The notes under the pieces are model-generated. The model had not been told where the DNA came from, made no database searches, and worked only from the letters and a program-made list of their open reading frames with translations. This document shows, one piece after another, positions 17,153 through 25,450 of a stretch of 64,000 nucleotides of DNA. Numbering within the stretch: position 1 is the first letter of the stretch; every line of letters begins with the position of its first letter. The position numbers were made by a program, and so were the translations under genes. The stretch is from Sandaracinaceae bacterium (GTDB lineage Bacteria > Myxococcota_A > Polyangia > Polyangiales > Sandaracinaceae): positions 62,001 to 126,000 of the forward strand of contig JAVJQK010000082.1 in assembly GCA_040218145.1 (NCBI GenBank), read 5' to 3'.

Positions 17153-18033
17153 GCCTCGAGGTCCAGATCCCCACCGACGACGGTCCTCGCGCCTGGTCGG
17201 TGGCGCTCGTGGCGATCGTCGGGCTCGCGGTGGGGCTGGGGCTCGCGGCGTGGGGAATGGAGACCGAGCGAGGAGGGGGGGAAGAGAGAGGCGGGGAGAA
17301 CGCCTCCGCGGCGGATCGCGATCCCGATTCCGCTTCCGCTGCCGAGTCCGCCTCCGCTTCCGCCTCCGCTGCCGAGTCCGCTTCCGAGTCCGCTTCCGCC
17401 TCCGCTTCCGAGTCCGCTTCCGAGTCCGCTTCCGAGTCCGCTTCCGCCTCCGCTTCCGAGTCCGCTTCCGAGTCCGCTTCCGAGTCCGCTTCCGAGTCCG
17501 CCTCCGCTGCCGATCCCGAGCGCGATCCCGATCCCGAGCGCGATCCCGATCCCGATCCCGACCCCGACCCCGATCCCGATCCCGATCCCGCGTCCGGATC
17601 CGCGGTTGCGGTCGCCTCCGAATCCGCGTCCGCGGACGAGCGGGGGACGGCGACTGGGGGCGGCGCGGCGCCAGCGGCCTCCACCGCCACGGGGAGGGTC
17701 AGCCCGGGGCGGGTCGCGTACCTGCGCTGTGATGGGATCGGGCGCTCGGGGCGCTGTCCTCGCGATCCCGCGCTCGAGGCCGCGGTGTGGGAGATCGTGC
17801 GTGGGCTCGGCGTCTGCGGGGGGCGACCGGCCGCGGCCGGGGAGGGCGACATTCGACTGGACTACCGCGGGGGCGGGGCGCCGGAGATCCGGTGGCGCGA
17901 CACCTTCGCCGACGACGTGGTGCGCCTCGACGGTGAGGCCACGCTCGGGTGCCTGCGTGCGCCGCTCGCGGCGACCCGACAGAGGCTCGGCGCGGAGCGG
18001 CTGCTCGTCTCGTTCCGCTTTCGATACGAATGA
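17149..18033 (+). CDS. Membrane protein with Ser/Ala/Glu repeat linker and conserved C-terminal domain
   Basis: A 294-residue protein coupled to tdk by a GTGA overlap. One transmembrane helix (residues about 18-38) is followed by a low-complexity linker. The first part of the linker is built of SASE and SASA units and the second of DPDP units. Residues about 185-294 form a compact Cys-containing domain ([22 protein letters not shown]) ending in [10 protein letters not shown]. That last segment resembles the TonB_C-like or AgmX/PglI C-terminal domains common in myxobacteria, which suggests a periplasmic protein-interaction module on a stalk. The resemblance is weak, and no function can be assigned. 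Confidence 0.7.
   Translation: MSLEVQIPTDDGPRAWSVALVAIVGLAVGLGLAAWGMETERGGGEERGGENASAADRDPDSASAAESASASASAAESASESASASASESASESASESASASASESASESASESASESASAADPERDPDPERDPDPDPDPDPDPDPDPASGSAVAVASESASADERGTATGGGAAPAASTATGRVSPGRVAYLRCDGIGRSGRCPRDPALEAAVWEIVRGLGVCGGRPAAAGEGDIRLDYRGGGAPEIRWRDTFADDVVRLDGEATLGCLRAPLAATRQRLGAERLLVSFRFRYE
17322..17592 (+). repeat. Hexanucleotide-type coding repeats (Ser-Ala-Ser-Glu, then Asp-Pro)
   Basis: Alternating TCCGCT, TCCGAG and GCCTCC-type units run to about 17512. They then switch abruptly to GATCCC units coding for Asp-Pro. The units are multiples of three within the linker of the membrane protein, so expansion or contraction would keep the frame. Confidence 0.85.
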
Positions 18034-18106
18034 GGGTTGCCTTCGTCCGGAGCGCCCCCACGTTCCTGACAGCGCCATTCGAAGCGCCCGCTCCGAGCGA
18101 CCTCCC

Positions 18107-18135
18107 TTCTGCCGCGGCAACTTGCCGCGGCAGAA
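18107..18135. promoter_or_regulatory. Perfect 14-bp-arm palindrome upstream of sigma factor gene
   Basis: The left arm TTCTGCCGCGGCAA is repeated exactly as its reverse complement after a single C. Each arm also contains the self-palindromic decamer TGCCGCGGCA, so the site is two tandem 10-bp palindromes spaced 13 bp centre to centre as well as one large palindrome. It lies 170 bp ahead of the sigma factor ATG and 74 bp after the previous stop. A dimer or tetramer operator is plausible. A terminator is less likely, because no T-run follows. Confidence 0.55.
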
Positions 18136-18304
18136 CCGCTTAAAGACCGCGGCGTTCGAGCGTGCTCCGCGCAGATGCTGCGCTCTCGCGGCGCAGGCAA
18201 CGACGGCACGGCCTTCGCACTGGGCGACGGGCGGGGAAACCACCACCGCCCAAGCCGAGCGACACCCGATTCAGGGCGTCCCCTCGGGCGGGAAAGGACA
18301 GCCG

Positions 18305-19117
18305 ATGACGCTCAACCGTCCCCTCAGCCTCGACTCCTACCGCCGCGATCTCGCCGACGTGCAGCCCCTGGATGGGGAGACCGAGATCGAGCTCGCCAAG
18401 CGCTGGCGTGAAGGTGACCAGAAGGCCGGCGCGCGGCTGGTCGAGTCGAGCTTGCCTTTCGTGATCAAGATCGCCCGCGAGTACCGTCGCTGGGGCGTCC
18501 CGATGGAGGACCTCATCCAGCAGGGCAACCTCGGGCTCCTGCGCGCGGCGCTCAAGTTCGACCCCGAGCAGGGCTGCCGCCTGATCACCTACGCCGTCTA
18601 CTGGATCCGCGCGGAGATCCGCGAGTACGTCGTCCGCACCTACCGCATCGTGCGCCTCGGCACGACGCGCACCGAGCGCAAGGCGATGCGCGCCTATCGC
18701 CGCGACGGCATCGAGACGGTGGACGAGCTGGTCGAGATCAGCGGCATGCCCGAGGCGCGCGCCAGGAAGCTCTGGCCCATCCTCACCCAGCGCGACTTCT
18801 CGCTCGACGCCGAGACCGACGAGCGCGGCCCGGCGGTCGGTCGGCTGCGCGACGTGGCCGAGTCGCCCGAGGACGCCTTCGCGCGGGCCGAGGAGATCAG
18901 CGGCGTGCGCGAGAAGCTCGGCGCGGCCATGGAGCTGCTGAGCGCGCGCGAGCGCCGCATCATCGAGCAGCGCCTCCTCGTCGACGAGCCGCGCACCCTC
19001 GAGTCGCTCGGCCAGGAGATGGGCGTGTCCAAGGAGCGCGTCCGGCAGCTCGAGGCCCGCGCGCGGACCAAGCTCCGGGGCGCGCTCGCGGAGTGGTACG
19101 AGCCCGCCGCGGCCTGA
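18305..19117 (+). CDS. RNA polymerase sigma factor, RpoH/sigma-32 type
   Basis: A 270-residue sigma70-family factor. Region 2 is complete (SLPFVIKIAREYRRWG, MEDLIQQGNLGLLRAALKFDPEQG, then TYAVYWIRAEIREYVVRTYR), with no region 1.1. Region 3 is short, and region 4 holds the helix-turn-helix ESLGQEMGVSKERVRQLEARA. The length and region 2.4 (YWIRAEIREYV) fit the RpoH group, to which the Myxococcus SigB/SigC paralogues also belong; the RpoH box is degenerate (TRTERKAMRAYRR). AAAGGA at 18293-18298 precedes the ATG by six bases. It is expected to direct a stress or developmental regulon. The 271-bp upstream gap carries a large perfect palindrome. Confidence 0.9.
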   Translation: MTLNRPLSLDSYRRDLADVQPLDGETEIELAKRWREGDQKAGARLVESSLPFVIKIAREYRRWGVPMEDLIQQGNLGLLRAALKFDPEQGCRLITYAVYWIRAEIREYVVRTYRIVRLGTTRTERKAMRAYRRDGIETVDELVEISGMPEARARKLWPILTQRDFSLDAETDERGPAVGRLRDVAESPEDAFARAEEISGVREKLGAAMELLSARERRIIEQRLLVDEPRTLESLGQEMGVSKERVRQLEARARTKLRGALAEWYEPAAA

Positions 19118-19131
19118 CTGGAGCGCGTCTC

Positions 19132-20031
19132 TCACTCCACGCGTATCATCCCAAGACAAGCTGACGCGCCGAGGTGCCCGTCGCGGACCACGAGCCAGAT
19201 CGGCACCTCGCCGGGCTCCATCGGCGCAGTCCACTCCGTGTCTCGACCCGGCGGGCGCGTCGTCTCGAAGCCGAAGTCACCCGCGGTGGAGAACCACGAG
19301 TAGTAGGCGTCCTCGCGCCCGGTGATCACCTGGCCCTCGAGGTCGAGCGCGGGGAAGGTCTCGAGCCAGTCCTCGTCCGGCTCGGGCGAGAGCGTGACCG
19401 TCTCCCCGGGCGCCACGCGCGGGACGCCTCCCTCCGGCGCGCACACGGTCGGGTCTCCGCTCCGCGCGCTGAGCCACGCCTCCCCGACCCGGAAGCGCGG
19501 CGGCGGCGGGTTGGTGAGGCGCGAGGGAGCGGGCGACAGCGCGATCCGCTTGAAGCCCTCCATCGCGATCTCGCCGTTCACGCGCAGGGTGAACCGGGCG
19601 AGCAGGGTCAGCCCCACCGTCTCGTAGACGTAGCGCACGACGCCCTCCGGCGTGCCGAGCGGCGCGTCGTCGATCGCGGCGGACAGAGCGTCCATCGCCG
19701 CGCGCGTCTCCTCTCCCGGCAAGCGCGCCACGCCGTCGACGACCTCGAATCGCACCACGCGCGGCGCGCCCTCGAGGGTCTGCCCCGCCGCGGCCGCGAG
19801 GGCCGGGACCCCGAGATCGATCTCCCACTCGACCGCATGATCCACCGGGTCCGGAGACGCGACGACCGTGGACAAGCGCACGTCCTGCCCCGGGGTGGAC
19901 TCCGCGGGCGTGGCGACGGCGGCGATGACGCGCGGCGAGCGCACGATGGAGGAGGGCGCGAAGTCGGGGCCCTCGCAGCCCGCGAACAGCAGCGCGAACA
20001 GCAGGGCGCGTCTCATCGTGGAGCCAGTCAT
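19132..20031 (-). CDS. Lipoprotein of unknown function
   Basis: A 299-residue secreted lipoprotein. From the ATG at 20031, or the in-frame ATG at 20016, a short basic and hydrophobic signal ends in the lipobox FAGC. The rest is beta-rich with an immunoglobulin-like feel (VRLSTVVASPDPVDHAVEW, GGVPRVAPGETVTLSPEPDED) and ends in LVVRDGHLGASACLGMIRVE. It is the second gene of a unit with the TonB-receptor fusion, overlapping it in ATGA, so it is probably an outer-membrane partner of that receptor. No known family is recognised. Confidence 0.75.
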   Translation of the reverse strand: MTGSTMRRALLFALLFAGCEGPDFAPSSIVRSPRVIAAVATPAESTPGQDVRLSTVVASPDPVDHAVEWEIDLGVPALAAAAGQTLEGAPRVVRFEVVDGVARLPGEETRAAMDALSAAIDDAPLGTPEGVVRYVYETVGLTLLARFTLRVNGEIAMEGFKRIALSPAPSRLTNPPPPRFRVGEAWLSARSGDPTVCAPEGGVPRVAPGETVTLSPEPDEDWLETFPALDLEGQVITGREDAYYSWFSTAGDFGFETTRPPGRDTEWTAPMEPGEVPIWLVVRDGHLGASACLGMIRVE

Positions 20032-22394
20032 TGCAGGGTCCCCCGCACGCCGATCGAGGGGATGATCGGCAGCCCCCGAAGGAGTCCGCTCCGCGCGTAG
20101 TCGTACTGGAAGAGGCGGCCTTCGGGCAGCTCCGAGAAGTACACGTTGATCACGTCCAGGTAGACCGAGCCCTTCACCGCGCCGAGGTCGAACTCCCGGT
20201 CGATGCGCACGTCGAGCTGGTGGCTGTAGGGGACCCGCGGGCCGCGCGGCCCGAAGATCGCGAGGTACCCGCCCGTGTCGGCGTCGAAGCGCGCGCCCTC
20301 GGCGTCTCGCGCGGGCCGGCCGCTCGCGAGCTGGAACCGACCCCCGAAGCGCCACCCGTCGAAGCCGTAGCTCGCGACGACGTTGAGCACGTGGGTCTGA
20401 TCGAAGCCGAAGACCTCGGGCGCCTGCCCGGGGTGCCAGCGCTCCGCGCGCGAGAGCGTGTAGGTGACCCAGCCGTAGAAGCCCTCGTGCCGCATGCGCA
20501 GCATCGCCTCGAGCCCGAAGGAGTGCCCCTCCTGGTCGGCGCGAAAGAACACGCGGCGGAGCCCGTCGTCGGTGGGCACGATCTCGTCGGTGGCCCGCGC
20601 GATGTTCCACTGCCGGTTGTAGAAGCCCGTCAGGAAGGCCTCGAGGCCCATGGGGAGCGTCATCTCGAGACCGCCCGAGGACTGCCAGGCGCGCTCGGGT
20701 GGGATGGTGGGGTTGCCGCCGACCCTGAAGATGGTGAACGGGCTCGGCTGCTGGACGAACAGCCCCGACGCGACCTTGAGCGTGATCCACTCGGCGAGCG
20801 CGAGCCGCGAGACGAGCCGCGGATCGAAGACTGGCTCGAGCACGTCGCCGTAGCGCATCACGTCCACCCGCAGCCCCGCGCTCACCTCGAGCGGCGAGAA
20901 GTCGAAGACCTGCTCGTAGTACGCGGCCGCGAACGCCTCGACGACGCCCACCGACGCGTCGCTCGTGGTCAGCGTCGGCAGCGGCCGCGGCTGCTCGCCG
21001 AGCCCGGGCGGCACGGGCGCGGTGCCGAGGATCCGCGCGCTCAACGTGTTGACGTCCACGCCGGTCCGCGCGCGGAGGTTCCGGCTCATCGTCAGCTGCG
21101 CCTCGAAGCGCACGCCGGCGAAGAACGCCTCGAGCTCGAAGCTCAGAAGGCCCAGGCCCGGCTGCGACGCGTCGAAGCCGCTCGCGTCGCGGCCGACCAT
21201 GCCGCTGAGCGTCAGGCGCGTGCCGGGGTCCGGGGTCACGCGCAGGGTCGCGATCAGGCGCTGCAAGTCGAACGAGACGCGCGAGCGGCTGCCCTCGCTG
21301 ATGAACCCGCCGTCGCCGAGCTGCCCGCTCTGGTCGAGGTTGTCGTTGGCGCCGAAGAAGAAGAACCGCACCTCCATGCGGTCGTCGGGCGCGTACTCGC
21401 CGAGCACCTGGTAGTCCATGAAGGACAGCTCGAGCCCCGGCTGGACGAGCGGCAGGATGGCCTCGAAGTAGCTCCGTCGGAACGCCGCCGCGACCGCGCC
21501 GCGACCGTCCTCGCTGGGCACGACCGCGAGCACGCTCGCGCGCGCCGCGTCCAGGGAGGCCTCACCGAGCGGCGAGCCGACGTCGGGGATGCTGCTGTCG
21601 AGCGCGATGAGGCCGCCGCCGTAGCGCCCGTAGCGCACGGGGTAGTTGCCCGCGTAGAAGTTCATGCGGTCGACGAAGCGCGAGCTGAGGATCGCGGGCC
21701 CCGCGCCCACGTGGTACATCAGCGGGACCGGGAAGCCGTCAACGAGGAATCCGGTGTTCTGGAAGTCCGAGCCACGGACGAGGAAGAAACCGAGCCCGAA
21801 CGGCGAGCGCGCGACTCCGGGCAGGCTGGCGACCGCGCGGAGCGGCTCGCCGAACGTCCCGGGCACCGTGGTCAGCTCCTCCCCGCGGAGCGTGATGCGG
21901 CTCGCGGCGCCCTCCTCCTCGCGCTCGATGGTCGCGGTCACGCCGAGCTCGGGCTCCTCGGGCGCCTCGAACAGCGGCTCGGGCGGCGGCGCCGGCTCGG
22001 CGCGCGCTTCGAGCGGAGGAGGGGGCGGCGCGGTGACGACGTAGCGGAAGCGGATCCGCGCGCCGATGGGCTCACCGTCGCGCGTGGCCGGCTCGAAGCG
22101 CATGGCGCGCGCCGCCTCGAGGGCCAGCGCGTCGACGTCCTCGCGCACCGGCGCGGCGAGCTCGGCCGCCGTCACCGCGCCCTGCGCGTCGAGGGTCAGC
22201 ACCAGCTCGACCGACGCCCCCTCCGGGAGGGGCTCGGCGCCCTCGGGCAGCTCGAGCGGAGGCGCCTCGATCAAGCGCGGTGAGGTGAGCGCGTCCTCCG
22301 CTTCCGTCGCGTCCTGCGCCACCGCCGACGCGGTCATCGCGAGCCAGGCGACCAGGGCCAGGCGAGAGCGTCTCCCCACGCCTCCCGTTACCAT
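20028..22394 (-). CDS. TonB_C domain fused to TonB-dependent outer-membrane receptor
   Basis: A 788-residue protein. A signal peptide ends in SAVAQD. Residues about 40-118 form a TonB C-terminal-like domain (SVELVLTLDAQGAVTAAEL, ALEAARAMRFEPATRDGEPI). After a Pro-rich linker comes a receptor plug (ITLRGEELTTVPGTFGEPLRAV, then LVRGSDFQNTGFLVDGFPV). A beta-barrel of about 550 residues ends in GVRGTLQ. TonB_C normally belongs to the inner-membrane energiser that contacts receptors, so fusion to the front of a receptor suggests self-docking or a periplasmic sensing role. Related fusions occur in myxobacterial genomes. The substrate is unknown, and the downstream lipoprotein is translationally coupled. 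Confidence 0.85.
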   Translation of the reverse strand: MVTGGVGRRSRLALVAWLAMTASAVAQDATEAEDALTSPRLIEAPPLELPEGAEPLPEGASVELVLTLDAQGAVTAAELAAPVREDVDALALEAARAMRFEPATRDGEPIGARIRFRYVVTAPPPPPLEARAEPAPPPEPLFEAPEEPELGVTATIEREEEGAASRITLRGEELTTVPGTFGEPLRAVASLPGVARSPFGLGFFLVRGSDFQNTGFLVDGFPVPLMYHVGAGPAILSSRFVDRMNFYAGNYPVRYGRYGGGLIALDSSIPDVGSPLGEASLDAARASVLAVVPSEDGRGAVAAAFRRSYFEAILPLVQPGLELSFMDYQVLGEYAPDDRMEVRFFFFGANDNLDQSGQLGDGGFISEGSRSRVSFDLQRLIATLRVTPDPGTRLTLSGMVGRDASGFDASQPGLGLLSFELEAFFAGVRFEAQLTMSRNLRARTGVDVNTLSARILGTAPVPPGLGEQPRPLPTLTTSDASVGVVEAFAAAYYEQVFDFSPLEVSAGLRVDVMRYGDVLEPVFDPRLVSRLALAEWITLKVASGLFVQQPSPFTIFRVGGNPTIPPERAWQSSGGLEMTLPMGLEAFLTGFYNRQWNIARATDEIVPTDDGLRRVFFRADQEGHSFGLEAMLRMRHEGFYGWVTYTLSRAERWHPGQAPEVFGFDQTHVLNVVASYGFDGWRFGGRFQLASGRPARDAEGARFDADTGGYLAIFGPRGPRVPYSHQLDVRIDREFDLGAVKGSVYLDVINVYFSELPEGRLFQYDYARSGLLRGLPIIPSIGVRGTLQ

Positions 22395-22451
22395 GGGGCC
22401 CGAGCGACGGCGAGCCTCGCGCCAGCCTCGACAGGGTCGCTGCGCGGATGG

Positions 22452-24107
22452 ATGATGCCCGTCATGCGCAGGTGCCTCGCCTCCATGCTCGCGCTCGCCA
22501 CGCTCGCCGCTTGTGACGGCGGTGGGCACTTCGTCAGCACGCGGCTCCAGACCACCTACCGTCACCGCTTCCAGTTCGTGAGCGCGCGCGTCGAGCTCGT
22601 GCGGGTGGGCGCGGCCGAGCCCGAGCGCACCCGCGACGTCACCTTCCCCGCCGACGCCGCCACCGACGTGGAGCTGCTCACCGGGCGCACCCTCGCCGAC
22701 TTCGAGGGCGTCCCGACCGGCACCTACGACGTGCGCGTGACCTTGCTCGACGCGCTCGGCCGCGCCGTCGACAGCGGGAGCACGAGGGTGCCCATCGACG
22801 CGAACCGGAGCGTGCTCGTGGGTGTCAGCGAGGCGTGTGGGCTTCTGTCGTGTCCGACCGGGAGCGACCCGCCCGACGCGACGGCTTGCAGCTTCGGGCG
22901 CTGCGTCGCCCCCTCGTGCTTCGAAGACGAAGACGGCTGCGTCGAGCCCGAGTGCGCGTCGGACGCCGAGTGCGAGGGGACCTCGGCCTGCACGGTCGGC
23001 CGCTGCGTGGGCGAGCTGTGCGTCGCGGTGCCCGAGGACAGCCTCTGCCCCGCCGACGCGTTCTGCGCCGGGACGGAGGGCTGCGTCACCCGGCCCGTCG
23101 AGCCCACGATGGACGCGGGGCCTGCCGACTCCGACGCCGGGCCGCTCGACTCGGGCGTCGACTCGGGCACATGCACGCCGAGCGGCTGCGAGGACGGCGA
23201 TCTGTGCACCGCGCACGCGTGCGTCGACGGCGCCTGCGTCACCTCTCCGCTGTGCGGCGGCGGCGACTACTGCGTGGCGGGCGCGTGCCACCCCGAGCCG
23301 ACCTTCGCGCTGCAGACCAGCGGCGCGCCGGGCTGCATCGACCTCGGTGTGCCGCACGTCTCGCCGGACTTCGCCTATCGGCGCGTCATCACGGGGCGGG
23401 CTGGCCGGACCGCCGTGCAGACCAACCAGCAGGTGAGCTGCGCGGGCGATCCGCCCCAGGACGATCCCATGGTCTTCCCCCTCGGCCCCTCCGGCCGCTG
23501 GGAAGACACGCTCGAGACCGGCGCCGTGACCGACTGCGACTTCGGCCTCTACGGGCGCTGGGCGTCGTACGCGACGGTCTCCGGCCGCCGCAGCAACACC
23601 GTCGAGACGGTCTACTTCAACTCTCGATGCGCCAGCGTCGACACGTGCACGCGGGCGCGGACCTACTGCCCGCCGTGCCGGGGCTGCACCGCGTCGCAGT
23701 ACTGCTACGCGAGCAGCCGCTGCGCTCCGAGCCCGACGATCCGCATCGACACCGCCAGCGGCCCTGGCTGCGTGGATCTCGGGGTGCCGCACTCGAGCCC
23801 GCCCGCGATCGTCGTGCGCATCAACGGCCGCCCCAACGCCACGAGCACGCAGGTGAACGAGCGCGTCAGCTGCGGCGAGCCCGCGAGCGACGCCGAGGTG
23901 CGCATGCTCGACGGCTCGGGCGCCGTGGTCGATCCGCTCGGGCCGACCGGCGCGCTCTCCTGCGACGCCTCCGGGATCTACGGCCGCTGGCTCATCCGGG
24001 CGCGAGTGGACGGGCAGCTCTCCGCGCCGGCGGAGGTCGTCTACTACAACTCCGGATGCACGGGCATCGCGACCTGCGCGGCCGGCCGCACGGCGTGCGT
24101 GCCCTGA
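22452..24107 (+). CDS. Cys-rich surface lipoprotein with duplicated C-terminal domain
   Basis: A 551-residue lipoprotein with lipobox LAAC near residue 21. Residues about 25-125 form an Ig-like or carbohydrate-binding-like sandwich (FQFVSARVELVRVG, VPTGTYDVRVTLLDALGR). Residues about 130-280 are Cys-rich with C-x-G-x-C spacing and an Asp/Ser-rich spacer. The C-terminal part contains two copies of a roughly 100-residue domain. Each opens with PGC(I/V)DLGVPH, contains TxVNExVSC or TNQQVSC and (L/I)YGRW, and closes with VxYxNSxC. The high Cys content implies disulphide-stabilised export. No catalytic motif is visible; the copies look like a binding module. Confidence 0.78.
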   Translation: MMPVMRRCLASMLALATLAACDGGGHFVSTRLQTTYRHRFQFVSARVELVRVGAAEPERTRDVTFPADAATDVELLTGRTLADFEGVPTGTYDVRVTLLDALGRAVDSGSTRVPIDANRSVLVGVSEACGLLSCPTGSDPPDATACSFGRCVAPSCFEDEDGCVEPECASDAECEGTSACTVGRCVGELCVAVPEDSLCPADAFCAGTEGCVTRPVEPTMDAGPADSDAGPLDSGVDSGTCTPSGCEDGDLCTAHACVDGACVTSPLCGGGDYCVAGACHPEPTFALQTSGAPGCIDLGVPHVSPDFAYRRVITGRAGRTAVQTNQQVSCAGDPPQDDPMVFPLGPSGRWEDTLETGAVTDCDFGLYGRWASYATVSGRRSNTVETVYFNSRCASVDTCTRARTYCPPCRGCTASQYCYASSRCAPSPTIRIDTASGPGCVDLGVPHSSPPAIVVRINGRPNATSTQVNERVSCGEPASDAEVRMLDGSGAVVDPLGPTGALSCDASGIYGRWLIRARVDGQLSAPAEVVYYNSGCTGIATCAAGRTACVP

Positions 24108-24290
24108 TCACTCCCCGGCGTCTACGGGCGATCGGGTGCGGAAGCAGCGGCTGACGTTCGTCCGGCACACCAGCTCGGGCGGGCAGTCGTCGTCGACCTC
24201 GCACCCGAACACGCCCTCGGGGATCTCGGCCTCGCAGCCCAGAGACCCCAGCGCCAGCACCAGCCAAAGCGTCCGCAGCGGTTTGCGCAT
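24108..24290 (-). CDS. Small Cys-rich lipoprotein
   Basis: A 60-residue protein from the ATG at 24290, with a basic N-terminus, a hydrophobic core and the lipobox GSLGC. The mature part is about 40 residues and carries five Cys after the lipidated one or near it (GCEVDDDCPPELVCRTNVSRC). This is the Asp-Cys-Pro pattern seen in many myxobacterial surface proteins. An upstream in-frame ATG at 24314 would add eight residues before the signal. Its stop codon shares the palindrome TGATCA with the gene converging on it. The function is unknown. Confidence 0.7.
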   Translation of the reverse strand: MRKPLRTLWLVLALGSLGCEAEIPEGVFGCEVDDDCPPELVCRTNVSRCFRTRSPVDAGE

Positions 24291-24361
24291 CAGGTCGGAA
24301 CATAGCGCGACCATCGGTTATGCTTCGACCCGGTCGCGCCAGCTGGCGACCTGGAGGACCG

Positions 24362-25423
24362 ATGCGGCGCTTCTCGTGTGTGATGTTCGCGATGATTCTC
24401 GCCTCCTGCGGCCCGGACCTCGGGACCGCGGACGAGGCCGCCGCGGTGGAGATCGTCTACACGCCCGACGGCGTGCCGGCCTTCGCGGGCCAGGCGCTGA
24501 TGATCCAGAGCTGCGGCGCGGGCGGCTTCTGTCACAGCGAGGACATCGACGCGCAGGAGCGCTTCGGCGCCCCGCTCGGCCTCGACTTCGACCTCCGGCT
24601 CGCGGCCACCAACAACGAGGTGGAGCTGGACGCGGCGCATCGTCTCCTGCGCAATCAGCAGCACGTGCTGGCCATGCGCGGTGAGATCTGGGGCCAGGTC
24701 CAGTCCGGGCGCATGCCGCCGCAGGGCGAGGCGGGGCAGATGTACTTCGCGAGCGTCAACGAGCGCTTCGACCGCATCGACGACGACGGCGTGACGGCCA
24801 CCCCGCTCCCCGGGCTCGACACGGAGGAGGGCAAGGATCTGCTCCGCAACTGGCTCGCCTCGCGCGTGCCCGTCATCGAGCGCACCCAGGAGCGGGTGGA
24901 CCGCGAGCCGAACGTGACCGGCTTCACGGTCGCGGCGTGTGAGCGGAGCTGCGTCGATCTGACCTGGCCGGCGATCAACGCGCAGATCATCCAGCCCACG
25001 TGCGCGCTCGGGCGCTGTCACGACAGCTCCGACCCGGCCGGCTCCCTCGACCTGAGCGGGACCGACCTCGAGGTGCACGCGCGCATCCTCGACGCCGCGC
25101 CGGAGGGCACGCAGTGCACGGGTGAGGCGCCGCTCCTGACCGCCTCGGATCCCGACCAGTCGCTGATGTACCTGAAGGTCGCCGCGGCCAGCTCCGACGA
25201 CGTCTGCGGCTCGCGCATGCCGCTCAGCGGCAACCTCCTCAGCGAGCAGCGAGTCTGCGCGCTGCGGGCGTGGATCCAGTGCGGCGCGTGCGTCGAGGCC
25301 GACGGCGGAGACTGCGCCGATTGCATCGAGGGGGAGCGCGCGGCGTGCAACGTCGACGTCGCCACGCCGAGCCAGTGCATCGAGACGACGGCGTGCCCCA
25401 ACCGCGCCAGCCTCGACATGTAG
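24362..25423 (+). CDS. Lipoprotein with non-canonical CXnCH cytochrome-like motifs
   Basis: A 353-residue lipoprotein (lipobox ILASC) from the ATG at 24362, with GGAGG at 24353-24357. It carries CGAGGFCH (CX5CH) near residue 50 and CALGRCH (CX4CH) near residue 218, each followed by sequence like the planctomycete-type cytochrome C domain (MPPQGEAG; SDPDQSLMYLKV, then SRMPLSGNLLSEQRV). Met-Pro residues after each motif could be distal heme ligands. CX4CH can bind heme c in known proteins; CX5CH is much rarer, so one or both sites may be heme-free. The C-terminus is Cys-rich (CGACVEADGGDCADC). I infer surface redox or binding function. Confidence 0.72.
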   Translation: MRRFSCVMFAMILASCGPDLGTADEAAAVEIVYTPDGVPAFAGQALMIQSCGAGGFCHSEDIDAQERFGAPLGLDFDLRLAATNNEVELDAAHRLLRNQQHVLAMRGEIWGQVQSGRMPPQGEAGQMYFASVNERFDRIDDDGVTATPLPGLDTEEGKDLLRNWLASRVPVIERTQERVDREPNVTGFTVAACERSCVDLTWPAINAQIIQPTCALGRCHDSSDPAGSLDLSGTDLEVHARILDAAPEGTQCTGEAPLLTASDPDQSLMYLKVAAASSDDVCGSRMPLSGNLLSEQRVCALRAWIQCGACVEADGGDCADCIEGERAACNVDVATPSQCIETTACPNRASLDM

Positions 25424-25450
25424 GCGTTTTCGAGGCAGACCGCTCCCGCG

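Noticed and set aside
20031-22283. A 750-codon plus-strand frame opposite the TonB receptor
   Set aside because: Composition is Arg/Glu/Gly/Val-rich with no recognisable motif, and the receptor on the minus strand has signal peptide, TonB_C, plug and barrel.
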